The notes under the pieces are model-generated. The model was not told the origin of the DNA, made no database searches, and saw nothing but the letters and a program-made list of their open reading frames with translations. A stretch of DNA of 64,000 bases, taken from assembly GCF_003999995.1 (NCBI RefSeq), contig NZ_RJAD01000001.1:558001-622000 (forward strand), in the 5' to 3' direction. Both the position numbers and the translations under genes were made by a program. Shown in pieces: positions 35,189 through 44,659 of this stretch. Position 1 is the stretch's first letter; the number at the start of each line of letters is the position of its first letter. Source of the DNA: Microbacterium sulfonylureivorans. GTDB lineage: Bacteria > Actinomycetota > Actinomycetes > Actinomycetales > Microbacteriaceae.

Positions 35189-36097
35189 TCAGGCCGTCGC
35201 GGCCGGCTCCGCCGGCTCGTCGGCCGGGGAGAGATCGTCGTCCGCGGCTCCCTTTCGCTCGCGGATGAGGAACCCGAACCCGAACGCGATGAAGAACATC
35301 AGCACGCCGTACACCGCCGCGGGGAGGCTCAGCTCGACCGAGTTCAGCACGGTCTGCGCGATCACGATCGCGAGAGTCGCGTTGTGGATGCCGATCTCGA
35401 ACGACGCCGCGATCGCCTGGCGCTTGCCGACCTTGAGCCACCGCGGTACGAAGTACCCGACGGTCAGGCTGATCAGGCAGAAGACGATCGTGATGAGCGA
35501 GAGGCGGGCGAAGTTCTCGACGAGCAGCGCCCAGTTCGACGCGACCGCTCCGGCGATGACGACGACGAGGATGACCACCGAGGCGATCCGCACCGGCTTG
35601 TCCATGGCGCGCGCGAACGCCGGCCACAGCCGACGGACGATCATGCCGGCGGCCACGGGGAGGAGGACGATCGCGAACACCTCGAGCACCTTGGACCACT
35701 GCATGCCCAGCTGGCTGTCGAACGGGTCGAAGTAGATGATCGCGAAGTTCGTGATGAGCGGGAGCGTGATCACCGAGATCACCGAGTTCACCGCCGTCAG
35801 GGAGATGTTCAGGGCGACATCGCCGCGGAACAGGTGACTGTAGAGATTCGCTGTGGTGCCGCCCGGCGAAGCCGCGAGCATCATCATGCCGACCGCGAGC
35901 ACCGGAGGCAGCTGGAATGCGAGGACGAGGCCGAAGCAGATCGCCGGCAGGAGGATCAGCTGGCACAGCAGCGCGATGATCACCGCCTTCGGCTGCTTCA
36001 GGACGCGGGCGAAGTCGCCGACGGTGAGGCTCAGGCCGAGGCCGAACATGATGATGCCGAGGGCCACGGGCAGGCCGATGGTGGTCAACGCTGACAT
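35189..36097 (-). CDS. Bile acid:sodium symporter (BASS) family transporter
   Basis: 302 residues, nine to ten helices, no signal peptide. BASS signatures: MFGLGLSLT near the N terminus, LAASPGGTTANLYSHLFRGDVALN, and GIHNATLAI. Bacterial members import organic anions such as 2-keto acids or sterol-like acids with sodium; the substrate is not readable. The C-terminal 20 residues are acidic and Ala-rich. Confidence 0.9.
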   Translation of the reverse strand: MSALTTIGLPVALGIIMFGLGLSLTVGDFARVLKQPKAVIIALLCQLILLPAICFGLVLAFQLPPVLAVGMMMLAASPGGTTANLYSHLFRGDVALNISLTAVNSVISVITLPLITNFAIIYFDPFDSQLGMQWSKVLEVFAIVLLPVAAGMIVRRLWPAFARAMDKPVRIASVVILVVVIAGAVASNWALLVENFARLSLITIVFCLISLTVGYFVPRWLKVGKRQAIAASFEIGIHNATLAIVIAQTVLNSVELSLPAAVYGVLMFFIAFGFGFLIRERKGAADDDLSPADEPAEPAATA

Positions 36098-36167
36098 GGG
36101 ACTCAGTGTGGCGGAAGTCGCGACGCCGTGTCACCCCGCCTGTGGAGAACCGCCCGGGCGCGGGCGG

Positions 36168-36275
36168 TCACTGCTGGCTGTGCCGTCGCCGACCGGCCAG
36201 CAGCGCTGATCCGACCGCGAGGAGGAGGGCCGTCGCAACGGGTCCGGATGCCTGCAGCCCGGTGGGCGGCCCTAC
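36168..36275 (-). pseudogene. Remnant encoding a sortase-like C-terminal anchor
   Basis: Out of frame with the gene upstream, the minus strand reads a PPTG motif, a 17-residue hydrophobic stretch, RRRH and a stop, with good GC3. This is the layout of an actinobacterial LPxTG-type sorting signal (LPxTG itself is not intact). No body of a surface protein is joined to it, so it is probably a leftover 3' end, or chance. Confidence 0.3.
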
Positions 36276-37057
36276 CAGCCGAGGCGCGCCGCGATCGCGT
36301 CCGCGGCGCGGGTCGGGAATGCGTCCCAGCCCGGCTCGAGGATCTCCCGCGTGAGATCGAACAGCGCGTGCGCGGCATCCTCCGCCGGTCTCTCCACCGC
36401 TGCCGCGATGCGCCCGCTCCATCCGGGGAAGTCCCGCTCGAACCGGCGCATCGGGTCGATCGTGTCGCGGAGGGAGGTGGATGCCTCGGCGAACCGCCCA
36501 CGGATCGCCCGCACGAGAAGCTGCACCGCCCACTGCCGGATGAACATGCCGCCGTTGAGCACCTCGCCCCGGCGCACGCTCCCGGTGCCGATGAGCAGCT
36601 TCACGAGCATGAGCCGCACGTCGTTCTCCGGATCGAAGCGGTCGCCCGACTCGGCGCGCGCCCGCGACTCGGCGAGGAGCTGCGCGGTCGTGCCCGCCTC
36701 GTCGTCCACGACGACCGTCGCCTCCCGGGCGATGGCACCAGAGAGCTCCGCCGCGTCCGAGAACGCGAACTCGAACACATGCCCGTCGTCGTAGACCGCC
36801 GCGAAGCCGATCTCGCCCTCGCGTCCGATCAGCGCCAGGTGCTCCTGATCGGGCAGCCACGACAGATCCGGACGCAGCTCCGGACCGCGCCCGGCCTCGG
36901 TGATCGCGAAGAAGTCGTGATCGGACCACTCGTCGCGACGGTGGGATGCCTCATCCGACGCCGACCCGAGCAGCACCAGTCCGATCAGCCCGTCCGTGTC
37001 GCGGACGCCTTGCGCCAGACCGGCGCTGAGCGCCTCGAAGCGCTCGGGCGAGCTCAC
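36272..37057 (-). CDS. Nucleotidyltransferase-superfamily protein
   Basis: 261 residues. The N terminus has GSASDEASHRRDEWSDHDFF, the GSx(n)DxD pattern of the minimal nucleotidyltransferase fold, and the rest is helical. No close named family recognised; antibiotic nucleotidyltransferases and uncharacterised relatives both fit. The GTG start at 37057 overlaps the amylase TGA (GTGA), making it translationally coupled to the maltodextrin operon. Confidence 0.75.
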   Translation of the reverse strand: MSSPERFEALSAGLAQGVRDTDGLIGLVLLGSASDEASHRRDEWSDHDFFAITEAGRGPELRPDLSWLPDQEHLALIGREGEIGFAAVYDDGHVFEFAFSDAAELSGAIAREATVVVDDEAGTTAQLLAESRARAESGDRFDPENDVRLMLVKLLIGTGSVRRGEVLNGGMFIRQWAVQLLVRAIRGRFAEASTSLRDTIDPMRRFERDFPGWSGRIAAAVERPAEDAAHALFDLTREILEPGWDAFPTRAADAIAARLGW

Positions 37058-39027
37058 TCGCCGTCCTTGACGATCTCCGCCGGGGTGGGCACGTCGGCGT
37101 CGACGACGCCCCGCGACACCTCCGCCGTCTCGGTGGGCGGGGCCGGTACGGGCACGGCGACTCCCGGCAGCACCCACACCGCGAAGGCCGGGCCGTCGGC
37201 GGACAGCAGGACCGACCCGTCGTCGGCCACCGCAAGCGTGGCGTCGCCGAACGCGGCGTCGGCCGAGGCCGCACCGGGAAGCACACCGCCGTCGAGCTCG
37301 GCATCCGCATCTCCTCGCGTCGCGAGCACGAGGAGCGTCTCGTCCTCGGACTCGCGCACGAAGGCGACGGTCTCGTCGTCGACGAGGACCCAGCGGAACC
37401 CGCCCATCTGCAGCGCCGGGTGGGCGTGACGCAGCGCGATGAGGTCGCGGTACAGCGCGATGCGGTCGGACACCCCGGGATCACCCTCCGTCCCCCACGG
37501 GATCGGCGTGCGGCTCGCCTCGCCGTCGGCCCCGACCAGGCCGAACTCGTCGCCCGCGAACACCACCGGCAGACCGGGCATCGTCAGCGAGAGACCGACG
37601 GCGACCGGGATCGCCCCGGGCGCGGCGTTCGTCGCGAAGCGCGCGGTGTCGTGGGTGTCGAGCGGCTGCATGTTGCCCAGCCGGACGCGCCACGGGATGC
37701 CGGCCGTGAAGCGCGTGACGGCGTCGGCGAACTCGCGGGCGGTGTAGCGCGGGATCCCCCCGATCGGCTGGCCGAAGAACCAGGCCTCGGTCAGCTCGGC
37801 TCCGTTCGCGTCGAGGTACGGCGTTCCGGTCGGCTCGCTCAGCCAGCCCCACACCGGCCGGGTGAAGGACGGGTAGGTCATGGCGCCGTGCCATCCGTCG
37901 CCCTGAAGATCGCTCGCCGCGTCGTTGGTGGACTCGCCGAGCAGGATCGTGTCGGGATTGATCCCGATCATCGTCTCGCGCAGCAGCTGCCGCACCTCGG
38001 CGTTGAGATCGACGTCGCCCAGGCGCCCGGTCATATTGGCGACGTCGATGCGCCAGCCGTCGGCGCTGTACGGCGGCTTCAGCCACTTCGCGACCACCGA
38101 GTCCTCCCCGGAGACGAACCGGCGCCGGAGCTCCTCCGATGACCAGTCGAACTTCGGCAGGCTGGCGTAGCCGAGCCACGACACGTACTCCTCATTGCCC
38201 TCATCGGTGAAGTAGTAGAACTCCTCCTCGGGCGCACCCGGGTGGCCGAAGGCCGAGCGGAACCACTCGTGACTGTCGCCCGAGTGGTTGCTCGTGAGGT
38301 CGCCGATCACGCGGATGCCGCGCGCATGCGCCTCCTCGACCAGCTTCACGTACGCCTCGTCGCCGCCGAGCAGGGGATCGATCCGCTCGAAGCTGCCGGC
38401 GTCGTAGCGGTGGTTCGACTCCGCAGGGAAGACGGGCGTCAGGTAGAGGAGATTCACTCCGAGCGTCACGAGGTGGTCGAGCTTCTCGATGATGCCCGGT
38501 ATGTCGCCGCCGTAGAACTGCTGCGAGCGCGCCGGCATCACCGGATCGACGGGGTCGGACCACTCCGCCGGGATCGCCCACTCCGGTGTCGGGTGCGTGT
38601 CGGCCTGCGCGGAGCGCGCGAACCGGTCGGGGAACACCTGGTACATCACGGACTCGTTCAGCCACGCGGGCGGAGCCGGGTACGCGACGAGCGCGAAGTC
38701 CTCGGCGTCGAGCGTCTCGATGCGGTGGAGGCCGGTCTGATTGAGCCATTCCACCCGGCCGTCGCGGTGCTGCAGCATCCACCGGTACCCGTGCCGCGGG
38801 TTGCGGACGGTGACCGGCGCCTGCCACCAGTCCCAGCCGTCGGCCGAGCCGAGTGCGACCGCGTCGCTCCATTCCGGCTCGTGGTCGGGATTGGATCGGG
38901 TGCGCACGGCCGCCAGCGGGCCGTACCCGACAGGCACCCGCAGCCGCACCGTCACGACGTCGCCCAGCGCGGGAGCGGAGTCAGATACGTACAGCGGGGA
39001 GCCGTCGTGGTGAGGAGCAAGGGTCAT
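37054..39027 (-). CDS. GH13 alpha-amylase family enzyme (neopullulanase/cyclomaltodextrinase-like)
   Basis: 657 residues, no signal peptide. An N-terminal beta-sandwich like CBM34 (about 1-120) precedes the barrel. Catalytic motifs: DGWRIDVAN (nucleophile Asp, about 327), LLGESTND (Glu, about 363), LDTHDTARF (Asp, about 462). It would degrade maltodextrins brought in by the MalEFG importer. The C-terminal 30 residues after the beta domain are Pro/Ala/Val-rich. AAAGG lies a short distance before ATG 39027. A hairpin separates it from malG. Confidence 0.9.
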   Translation of the reverse strand: MTLAPHHDGSPLYVSDSAPALGDVVTVRLRVPVGYGPLAAVRTRSNPDHEPEWSDAVALGSADGWDWWQAPVTVRNPRHGYRWMLQHRDGRVEWLNQTGLHRIETLDAEDFALVAYPAPPAWLNESVMYQVFPDRFARSAQADTHPTPEWAIPAEWSDPVDPVMPARSQQFYGGDIPGIIEKLDHLVTLGVNLLYLTPVFPAESNHRYDAGSFERIDPLLGGDEAYVKLVEEAHARGIRVIGDLTSNHSGDSHEWFRSAFGHPGAPEEEFYYFTDEGNEEYVSWLGYASLPKFDWSSEELRRRFVSGEDSVVAKWLKPPYSADGWRIDVANMTGRLGDVDLNAEVRQLLRETMIGINPDTILLGESTNDAASDLQGDGWHGAMTYPSFTRPVWGWLSEPTGTPYLDANGAELTEAWFFGQPIGGIPRYTAREFADAVTRFTAGIPWRVRLGNMQPLDTHDTARFATNAAPGAIPVAVGLSLTMPGLPVVFAGDEFGLVGADGEASRTPIPWGTEGDPGVSDRIALYRDLIALRHAHPALQMGGFRWVLVDDETVAFVRESEDETLLVLATRGDADAELDGGVLPGAASADAAFGDATLAVADDGSVLLSADGPAFAVWVLPGVAVPVPAPPTETAEVSRGVVDADVPTPAEIVKDGE

Positions 39028-39125
39028 GGCATGCCTTTCGAACGGTCGGCAGCGCGCGCCGCCGAGATGCGACGTGGTTGCACGGCCCGAGGCCATGACA
39101 GAGCCCTTGAGTTGTGTTGGATCCA

Positions 39126-39148
39126 GGATGCCGCGCCCCGCGGCATCC
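39126..39148 (-). terminator. Intercistronic hairpin after malG
   Basis: Perfect 9-bp stem (39126-39134 with 39140-39148), 5-nt loop, 2 bp past the malG stop. The 123-bp gap otherwise has no gene. Confidence 0.5.
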
Positions 39149-39150
39149 GT

Positions 39151-40146
39151 CTACTTGACGCTTCCCGCGATCAGTCCACCGGCGATGTACCGCTGGAGGA
39201 GCAGGAACAGGATCATCACGGGGAGGGCCGCGAGCACCGCCCCCGCTGCGAAGATGCCCCAGTTCTGCGACTGGAAGCCGGAGACCAGCTGGAAGAGTCC
39301 GATCGCGAGGGTCTGGTCGCGCGGATCGGTCAGCAGGACGCTCGCGATCGCGAACTCGCCGATGAAGCCGATGAAGCTGAGAAGCCCGATCACGGCGAGG
39401 ACCGGCGTCACGAGAGGCAGCATGATCGTGAAGAACACACGAGCGTGACCGGCGCCGTCGATCTTGGCGGCCTCGTCGATGGCAGTCGGGATCGTGTTGA
39501 AGAACCCGTACATGAGGAACGTGTTCACGCCGAGCGCACCGCCCAGGTAGACCATGATCAGGCCGGCGTGGGTGCCGAGGCCGATCGCGGGGAACACGTC
39601 GGTGATCCAGATCATCGTGAGGAAGATCGCGACGATCATGAGGAGCTGGGGGAACATCTGGAGGATCAGCAGCGCCAGGAGTCCGGTCCGGCGACCGCGG
39701 AAGCGCATGCGCGAGAAGGCGTAGGCGCCCATCGCGCACAGCAGCACCGTCGCGGCGCTGGACACCACCGAGATGACGAGAGCGTTCCAGTACCAGGTCA
39801 GGTAGATGCCGCCGTCGCGGGTGAGGATCTCGGTGTAGTTGTCGAGCGAGAACGCCCGGAACAGCTCGTTCGAGCCGGTCAGCGTGCCGATGGGGTTGAG
39901 CGAGGCGGAGAGCACGTAGGCCAGAGGGAGCAGGGCGAAGATGATCGCGGCGATCCCGACGAGGTGACGCCAGCCCTTGTCGACGAACCACCTGCCGAAC
40001 GGCTGGCGCCTCTGGCCGGGCAGCTGCGTCGGCGGCTTCGAAGCGAAGTCGGACATGCCCGCCATCGTCGTGACCCCGTCTGCGCGTCCCAGACGGTTCT
40101 CGACGAGCCGGTCTTCCTTGATCTGGCGATCGATCGAATCGGACAT
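39151..40146 (-). CDS. malG: Maltose/maltodextrin ABC permease MalG
   Basis: 331 residues, six helices, EAA loop DEAAKIDGAGHARVFF and the typical C terminus RYIAGGLIAGSVK. ATG overlaps the malF stop (TGATG). The longer N-terminal cytoplasmic tail (about 55 residues) is common in actinobacterial MalG. Confidence 0.9.
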   Translation of the reverse strand: MSDSIDRQIKEDRLVENRLGRADGVTTMAGMSDFASKPPTQLPGQRRQPFGRWFVDKGWRHLVGIAAIIFALLPLAYVLSASLNPIGTLTGSNELFRAFSLDNYTEILTRDGGIYLTWYWNALVISVVSSAATVLLCAMGAYAFSRMRFRGRRTGLLALLILQMFPQLLMIVAIFLTMIWITDVFPAIGLGTHAGLIMVYLGGALGVNTFLMYGFFNTIPTAIDEAAKIDGAGHARVFFTIMLPLVTPVLAVIGLLSFIGFIGEFAIASVLLTDPRDQTLAIGLFQLVSGFQSQNWGIFAAGAVLAALPVMILFLLLQRYIAGGLIAGSVK

Positions 40147-41747
40147 CAGTGCAGATCCTCCAGTGACTTCGTCGATCGGAACGAGACCGCGGCGATGATC
40201 GCGACGATGATGAAGATCAGGATCGACAGCGCGCTCGCGAGGCCGTAGTCTCGCCCGCCGCCGCTGCCGAACGCGATCTTGTAGACCATCGTGATCATGA
40301 TGTCGGTCGCGCCGATAGGCATTGTCGTGTCGGGGAACCTCGGATTGCCCCCGGTGAGCATGAAGATCACCGAGAAGTTGTTGAAGTTGAAGGCGAACGT
40401 GGCGATCAGCAGGGGTGCGACGGCGACGAAGAGCAGAGGCAGCTTGATCGACCGGAAGATCCGCCACGCTCCTGCGCCGTCCATCTTCGCCGCCTCGATG
40501 ACGTCGTCGGGGAGCGACTGGAGGGCTCCCGTGCACACGAGGAACATGTAGGCGTAGCCGAGCCACATGTTCACGAGCAGGACGCTCAATCGGGCGAGCC
40601 ATGGATCACTGAGCCAGGGTATGTTCGCGCCGCCGAAGAGAACCTCGTTGATGAACCCGAACTCCTGGTTCAGCATGCCCGCCCAGACCAGACCGGTCAG
40701 GTATGTCGGGAACGCATACGGGAGGATCACGAGGATCCGGTAGATCTTCTTTCCGCGCAGCGTCGGGTGGTTGAACACGATCGCGAGGAAGAGCCCGAGC
40801 GCGAAGCAGAGGAGCGTGGAGAAGAACGCGAAGGCGAACGTCCAGATCGTCACCCGGATGAGCGGATCACGGATCTGATCGTTGGTGAACGCGTACGCGT
40901 AGTTCTCCCAGCCGACGACGACGCGCCATCCGGGTGTCAGCGTCTGGCCGTCCTCGGCGCGGAAGTTGCCCTCGCCGTCGTCGGAGTAGACGACGCCGCT
41001 CTCGGTGTCGGTGAACGTGTCGGCCGCTTCGTCGTACTCGAGCGTCGATGTGAAGACGAAGGCAGTCGACCCGTCCGGCGTGCGGAGAGTGCCGTCGTTG
41101 ATGTCGTCCGAGACGGGCACGGTGAGGGCGAGGACCTCGTCCTGGAAACGGAGAACCTGGTTGAGGTCCAGTCGCTCCCAGCCGTCGGGGGCGCTCGTGG
41201 CATCTTCCAGGGGCTGCTCGTTCGTTCCGAATGCGGTGCCGCCGCCGGGTTCGGCCACGAGCATGCCGTACTGGTCGGCCTGCCGGTAGATCTCGACCGC
41301 ATAGCTCGGCGAGTCGGGGACGCGCTCCTGCGACGTGCGGACGATCTGCGCGATCGCGTCTTCCTTGGTGCTGTTGTGCGCGTCGCCGTAGTTCGTGAAC
41401 GAGATGTATCCGGTGTAGAAGATCACGAACACCTGGAACACCGCGAGGAAGAAGAGACCGGGCGTGAGGTACTTGGCCGGCAGGACACCGGGCTTGAGGT
41501 AGATGTAGTTGACGAGGGCGACCACGGCGACGAGCACCGCGGCTGCGACCCAGTCGCCCTTGCCGACGAGGACGTAGAGCCCGAACACGGCGAGCGCGTC
41601 GATGATGCCGAGCAGCACGACCTTGATCACGAGCGCGAGGATGCCGCCACTCGTCAGGGGCCGCTTCGGACCGAACTCGGGCTGCCCACCGCGACGTCGC
41701 TTCGGTGGCGTGCTAGCGGACGATGCTTCTGTCTTCACGTCGGCCAT
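40146..41747 (-). CDS. malF: Maltose/maltodextrin ABC permease MalF
   Basis: 533 residues. Extra N-terminal helices and a large extracytoplasmic domain between helices 3 and 4 (about 130-290), the MalF P2 loop that contacts the binding protein. EAA loop EAAKMDGAGAWRIFRSI. This domain distinguishes MalF from ordinary sugar permeases and supports a maltose-type substrate. Confidence 0.92.
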   Translation of the reverse strand: MADVKTEASSASTPPKRRRGGQPEFGPKRPLTSGGILALVIKVVLLGIIDALAVFGLYVLVGKGDWVAAAVLVAVVALVNYIYLKPGVLPAKYLTPGLFFLAVFQVFVIFYTGYISFTNYGDAHNSTKEDAIAQIVRTSQERVPDSPSYAVEIYRQADQYGMLVAEPGGGTAFGTNEQPLEDATSAPDGWERLDLNQVLRFQDEVLALTVPVSDDINDGTLRTPDGSTAFVFTSTLEYDEAADTFTDTESGVVYSDDGEGNFRAEDGQTLTPGWRVVVGWENYAYAFTNDQIRDPLIRVTIWTFAFAFFSTLLCFALGLFLAIVFNHPTLRGKKIYRILVILPYAFPTYLTGLVWAGMLNQEFGFINEVLFGGANIPWLSDPWLARLSVLLVNMWLGYAYMFLVCTGALQSLPDDVIEAAKMDGAGAWRIFRSIKLPLLFVAVAPLLIATFAFNFNNFSVIFMLTGGNPRFPDTTMPIGATDIMITMVYKIAFGSGGGRDYGLASALSILIFIIVAIIAAVSFRSTKSLEDLH

Positions 41748-41788
41748 GGACGCTCCCTCATCGCGGTGTCAAGGTCAGGGTAGAAGGA

Positions 41789-41818
41789 TGGGCGGGACTC
41801 CCGGAAGAGCCCCGCCCA
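41789..41818 (-). terminator. Intercistronic hairpin between malE and malF
   Basis: TGGGCGGG / CCCGCCCA arms (8 bp or more) 11 bp past the malE stop. Likely lowers malFG relative to malE, as in enteric mal operons. Confidence 0.65.
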
Positions 41819-41829
41819 TTTGTCGACTG

Positions 41830-43086
41830 TTAGCCGTCGATGCTGGACTGGACGTTCTGGGCCGCAACGGTCCAGATCTCAGCGGGCTCGCCGCCTTCGC
41901 CCTTGATGATCTGCAGCTCGGCGTTGCCCCAGTCGGACCACACCGAACCCATCTCGGGGATCGCGGGCATCGGAGCGCCGGTCTGGCCGATCGCGCCGAA
42001 GGCCGCGACGTCGGGGTCGTCGGCCGCAGCCGTCTCGTACGCCGCGGTGAGTGCCGGCGGGCGACCGCCGACCTCGAACAGGCTCAGCTGAGCCTCCTCC
42101 GTGCTGAGGTAGTTGACGATGTAGTTCGTCGCCGCCAGCGCGTTGGTCGACTTGCTCGAGAGGAAGAAGGCGTTGACGCCGACGAACGGCTTTGCCTCCT
42201 GGCCACCGGCGCTGGGGAGCGGATCGATGGCGTAGTTGATGCCTGCCTCGGCGATCGCGGGGATGTTCCACGGGCCGGTCAGGTAGTAGGGCGACTGGCC
42301 CGCGATGAAGAACTCGCGCGCCTTGTCGCCGTCGATGTTCGCGTTGAAGACGCCCGTTCCGGCGGCGCCCTGCGTGCCGAGCCAGTCGGCGAACGCGATG
42401 CCCTGCTCGTCACCGAGGACGAGCTGCGACGCGTCGTAGCTGCCGTCGGCGTTCTGGGCGAAGACCTGCGAGCCGAACGAGGTCTGGAACGGGTACAGGT
42501 GGTACGGGTCGCCCTGCTCCGGCGAGAGCCCGACCAGGAACGGGTACTCGGTACCCGCGGCGGTGCCGTTCGCGATGACCTCGTCGTAGGTCTCGGCCGG
42601 CTCGCTGACGAGGTCGGCGTTGCGCACCAGCGCGACGTTCTCGACCGAGTACGGGACGCCGTAGACCTTGCCGTCGTAGGTGACCGCCGCGAGCGAGGAC
42701 TCGCTGAAGCCGTCGGCGACATCGCCCAGCTCCAGCGGCGCGACGACACCGGCGGCGTAGTAGGCACCCAGCTTGTCGTGGGGGCTGACGATCACGTCGG
42801 GACCCTTGCCGGTGGGAACCTGGCTGATGAAGTCCTGGTCGACCGTGGCGAAGTCCTTCGTCACGAGCTTGACCTCGATGCCGGTCTCCTCCGTGAACTG
42901 CTCCGAGATCGGCTCGAGCGCGGGCTTGCGCTCGATGTCGACCCAGACGGTGATGGGAGTCGTGTCCTCGTTGTCGCCGCCGTTGTCGCCGTTGTCTCCG
43001 CCGCCGCTTGCGCAGCCGGAGAGAACGAGCGCGCCGCCCGCGATGAACGCGCTGATTGCGAGCGCGCCCTTCTTGTTCACCTTCAT
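41830..43086 (-). CDS. malE: Maltose/maltodextrin-binding lipoprotein MalE
   Basis: 418 residues. Lipobox LSGC (Cys25), a Gly/Asp/Asn linker, then a maltose-type binding fold (TVWVDIERKPALEPISEQF, YLTGPWNIPAIAEAG, VGGRPPAL). ATG 43086 has AGAGAGG ten bases upstream. First gene of the mal operon. Promoter and LacI-type operator lie just upstream (43179-43220). Confidence 0.92.
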   Translation of the reverse strand: MKVNKKGALAISAFIAGGALVLSGCASGGGDNGDNGGDNEDTTPITVWVDIERKPALEPISEQFTEETGIEVKLVTKDFATVDQDFISQVPTGKGPDVIVSPHDKLGAYYAAGVVAPLELGDVADGFSESSLAAVTYDGKVYGVPYSVENVALVRNADLVSEPAETYDEVIANGTAAGTEYPFLVGLSPEQGDPYHLYPFQTSFGSQVFAQNADGSYDASQLVLGDEQGIAFADWLGTQGAAGTGVFNANIDGDKAREFFIAGQSPYYLTGPWNIPAIAEAGINYAIDPLPSAGGQEAKPFVGVNAFFLSSKSTNALAATNYIVNYLSTEEAQLSLFEVGGRPPALTAAYETAAADDPDVAAFGAIGQTGAPMPAIPEMGSVWSDWGNAELQIIKGEGGEPAEIWTVAAQNVQSSIDG

Positions 43087-43178
43087 CGGTGTGTGCCTCT
43101 CTGAAGTGCTGATGGGATCTGACCGGCCTGCGCCGGCGCGGAGCACCGTGTGAAGGCCGTTCTTCCGCCTGCAGAAAC

Positions 43179-43220
43179 TGCAAGCGCTTACATTGTTACC
43201 ACGATCCCTTTGAAACGCAA
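43179..43220 (-). promoter_or_regulatory. malE promoter and LacI-type operator 1
   Basis: -35 TTGCGT (43215-43220), 17 bp, -10 AACAAT (43192-43197) on the minus strand. Operator TGCAAGCGCTTACA (43179-43192) fits the LacI/CcpA pattern TGNAANCGNTTNCA and covers the transcription start. Confidence 0.75.
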
Positions 43221-43292
43221 CCTGCGATTGGAGGGATCGATACGACTTCGTGACTTCCGGATAACGCGGACGACCCGCGAAATGACACAACC

Positions 43293-43306
43293 TGCAAGCG
43301 CTTCCA
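43293..43306. promoter_or_regulatory. LacI-type operator 2
   Basis: TGCAAGCGCTTCCA, 114 bp centre to centre from operator 1 (close to 11 helical turns), so looping is possible. It lies about 40 bp upstream of the yajQ -10. Confidence 0.7.
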
Positions 43307-43344
43307 AGACGCCATCGGCCTTCGCAGTCACGCGAGCGCCCGGA

Positions 43345-43350
43345 TAGACT
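43345..43350 (+). promoter_or_regulatory. Leaderless -10 (TAGACT) of yajQ
   Basis: TAGACT, seven bases, ATG. Confidence 0.5.
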
Positions 43351-43357
43351 TCCCGAC

Positions 43358-43846
43358 ATGGCTGATTCCTCGTTCGACATCGTCAGCAAAGTCGACCACC
43401 AGGAGGCGGAGAACGCGCTCAACCAGGCCCGCAAGGAGATCGAGCAGCGCTACGACTTCAAGGGAACGGGCGCATCCGTCGAGTGGAGCGGCGAGCAGGT
43501 GCTCATCAAGGCGAGCACCGAGGAGCGCGCGAAGGCCGTCCTCGACGTCTTCCAGTCCAAGCTGATCAAGCGCGGCATCTCGCTCAAGAGCCTCGAATCG
43601 GGCGAGCCCTTCGCCAGCGGCAAGGAGTTCCGGATCGTCTCGACGATCAAGGACGGCATCTCGTCGGAGAACGCCAAGAAGATCAGCAAGCTCATCCGCG
43701 ACGAAGGCCCCAAGTCGGTCAAGTCTCAGATCCAGGGCGACGAACTGCGCGTGCAGTCGAAGAGCCGCGACGACCTCCAGGAGGTACAGCGCCTCCTCAA
43801 GGCGGCCGACCTCGAGGTCGACCTCCAGTTCATCAACTACCGGTAG
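43358..43846 (+). CDS. yajQ: YajQ-family nucleotide-binding protein
   Basis: 162 residues, the family length. Diagnostic opening [20 protein letters not shown] and [12 protein letters not shown], closing [12 protein letters not shown]. Two-domain ferredoxin-like protein that binds nucleotides; some homologues bind cyclic di-GMP or tRNA. No Shine-Dalgarno; leaderless start predicted. Confidence 0.96.
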   Translation: MADSSFDIVSKVDHQEAENALNQARKEIEQRYDFKGTGASVEWSGEQVLIKASTEERAKAVLDVFQSKLIKRGISLKSLESGEPFASGKEFRIVSTIKDGISSENAKKISKLIRDEGPKSVKSQIQGDELRVQSKSRDDLQEVQRLLKAADLEVDLQFINYR

Positions 43847-43967
43847 CGCTCGCCGCTGACCTGGGGCTCTCCGCAGGCGTCTGAGTGTGTTCCCGCCTCG
43901 ACAGATGACGCACAGCGTCGTCGCAGCCGCACGCGTCGCTCGAGTGTGATGGATCGCGATCGGCCGG

Positions 43968-44438
43968 TCAGCCGGACGATGCGCGACCGGCGAGATCTCC
44001 CAGGAGGACGAGACTCTCGTCGACGGCGCGGGCGAGGACGCGCTCAGGAGGGCCGGTCAGGTTCAGGAACAGCGCACCGTCGTCGTCAGCCGTCGCCCAT
44101 CCCAGATAGACGGTGCCCGGCTCATGACCGCCCTCGGGGTCGGGTCCGCCGACACCGGTCGTCGCGACACTGATGTCGGCGTGCAGCAGGGCCCTCGCCC
44201 CGCGGGCGAGTTGGCGGGCACAGGCTTCCGAACAGGGGTCGACTCCGCGCGCAACTCCCAGCAGGCTCACCTTGACCTCGGTGCGGTACGCGACCACTCC
44301 ACCGCAGAACCAATCGCCCGCCTCCGGGCCGCTTCCCACCGCGCTCGCGAGGAGGCCGGAAGTGAGCGATTCGGCGACCGCGACGCTCACGTCACGTGCC
44401 CGGCACAGCCGGGCGAGGCGTTCGACGTCGTCCCGCAT
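43968..44438 (-). CDS. CinA C-terminal domain protein (NMN amidohydrolase)
   Basis: 156 residues, the stand-alone CinA/PncC domain. Motifs: VAVAESLTSGLLASAVGSG, GGVVAYRTEVKVSLLGV, ATTGVGGPDPEGG. Deamidates nicotinamide mononucleotide in NAD recycling. Here conserved Cys positions replace some residues near the middle (DPCSEACARQLA). ATG 44438 lies 3 nt after the stop of a tiny ORF. Confidence 0.9.
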   Translation of the reverse strand: MRDDVERLARLCRARDVSVAVAESLTSGLLASAVGSGPEAGDWFCGGVVAYRTEVKVSLLGVARGVDPCSEACARQLARGARALLHADISVATTGVGGPDPEGGHEPGTVYLGWATADDDGALFLNLTGPPERVLARAVDESLVLLGDLAGRASSG

Positions 44439-44441
44439 GAC

Positions 44442-44516
44442 CTATCCCCGCTCCTGCGCCGGCACGATCCGGAACTGCTCGGTCGACGCGCTCAGCTCTG
44501 CCATCACCGTCAGCAT
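44442..44516 (-). CDS. Possible 24-residue ORF upstream of cinA
   Basis: MLTVMAELSASTEQFRIVP... with good codon usage, ending 3 nt before the cinA ATG. The frame stays open further upstream without a start codon, so it may be the tail of a lost gene. Weak GAGA upstream. Confidence 0.25.
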   Translation of the reverse strand: MLTVMAELSASTEQFRIVPAQERG

Positions 44517-44613
44517 GTTCTCACGCAGGCGCCCGGTGCTCGATGGCGCCGGTGAGGGCTTGACATTCCCATGGTCTCCCCCTCGGACACCGGGTGAAAT
44601 CGTGCGTCGACCG

Positions 44614-44644
44614 GTGCGGGGCCGAGTCGTCTCCGGCCCCGCAC
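44614..44644 (-). terminator. Terminator after hsp20
   Basis: Perfect 10-bp stem (44614-44623 with 44635-44644), 11-nt loop, 16 nt past the hsp20 stop. Confidence 0.7.
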
Positions 44645-44659
44645 CAGTACGACGATGGA

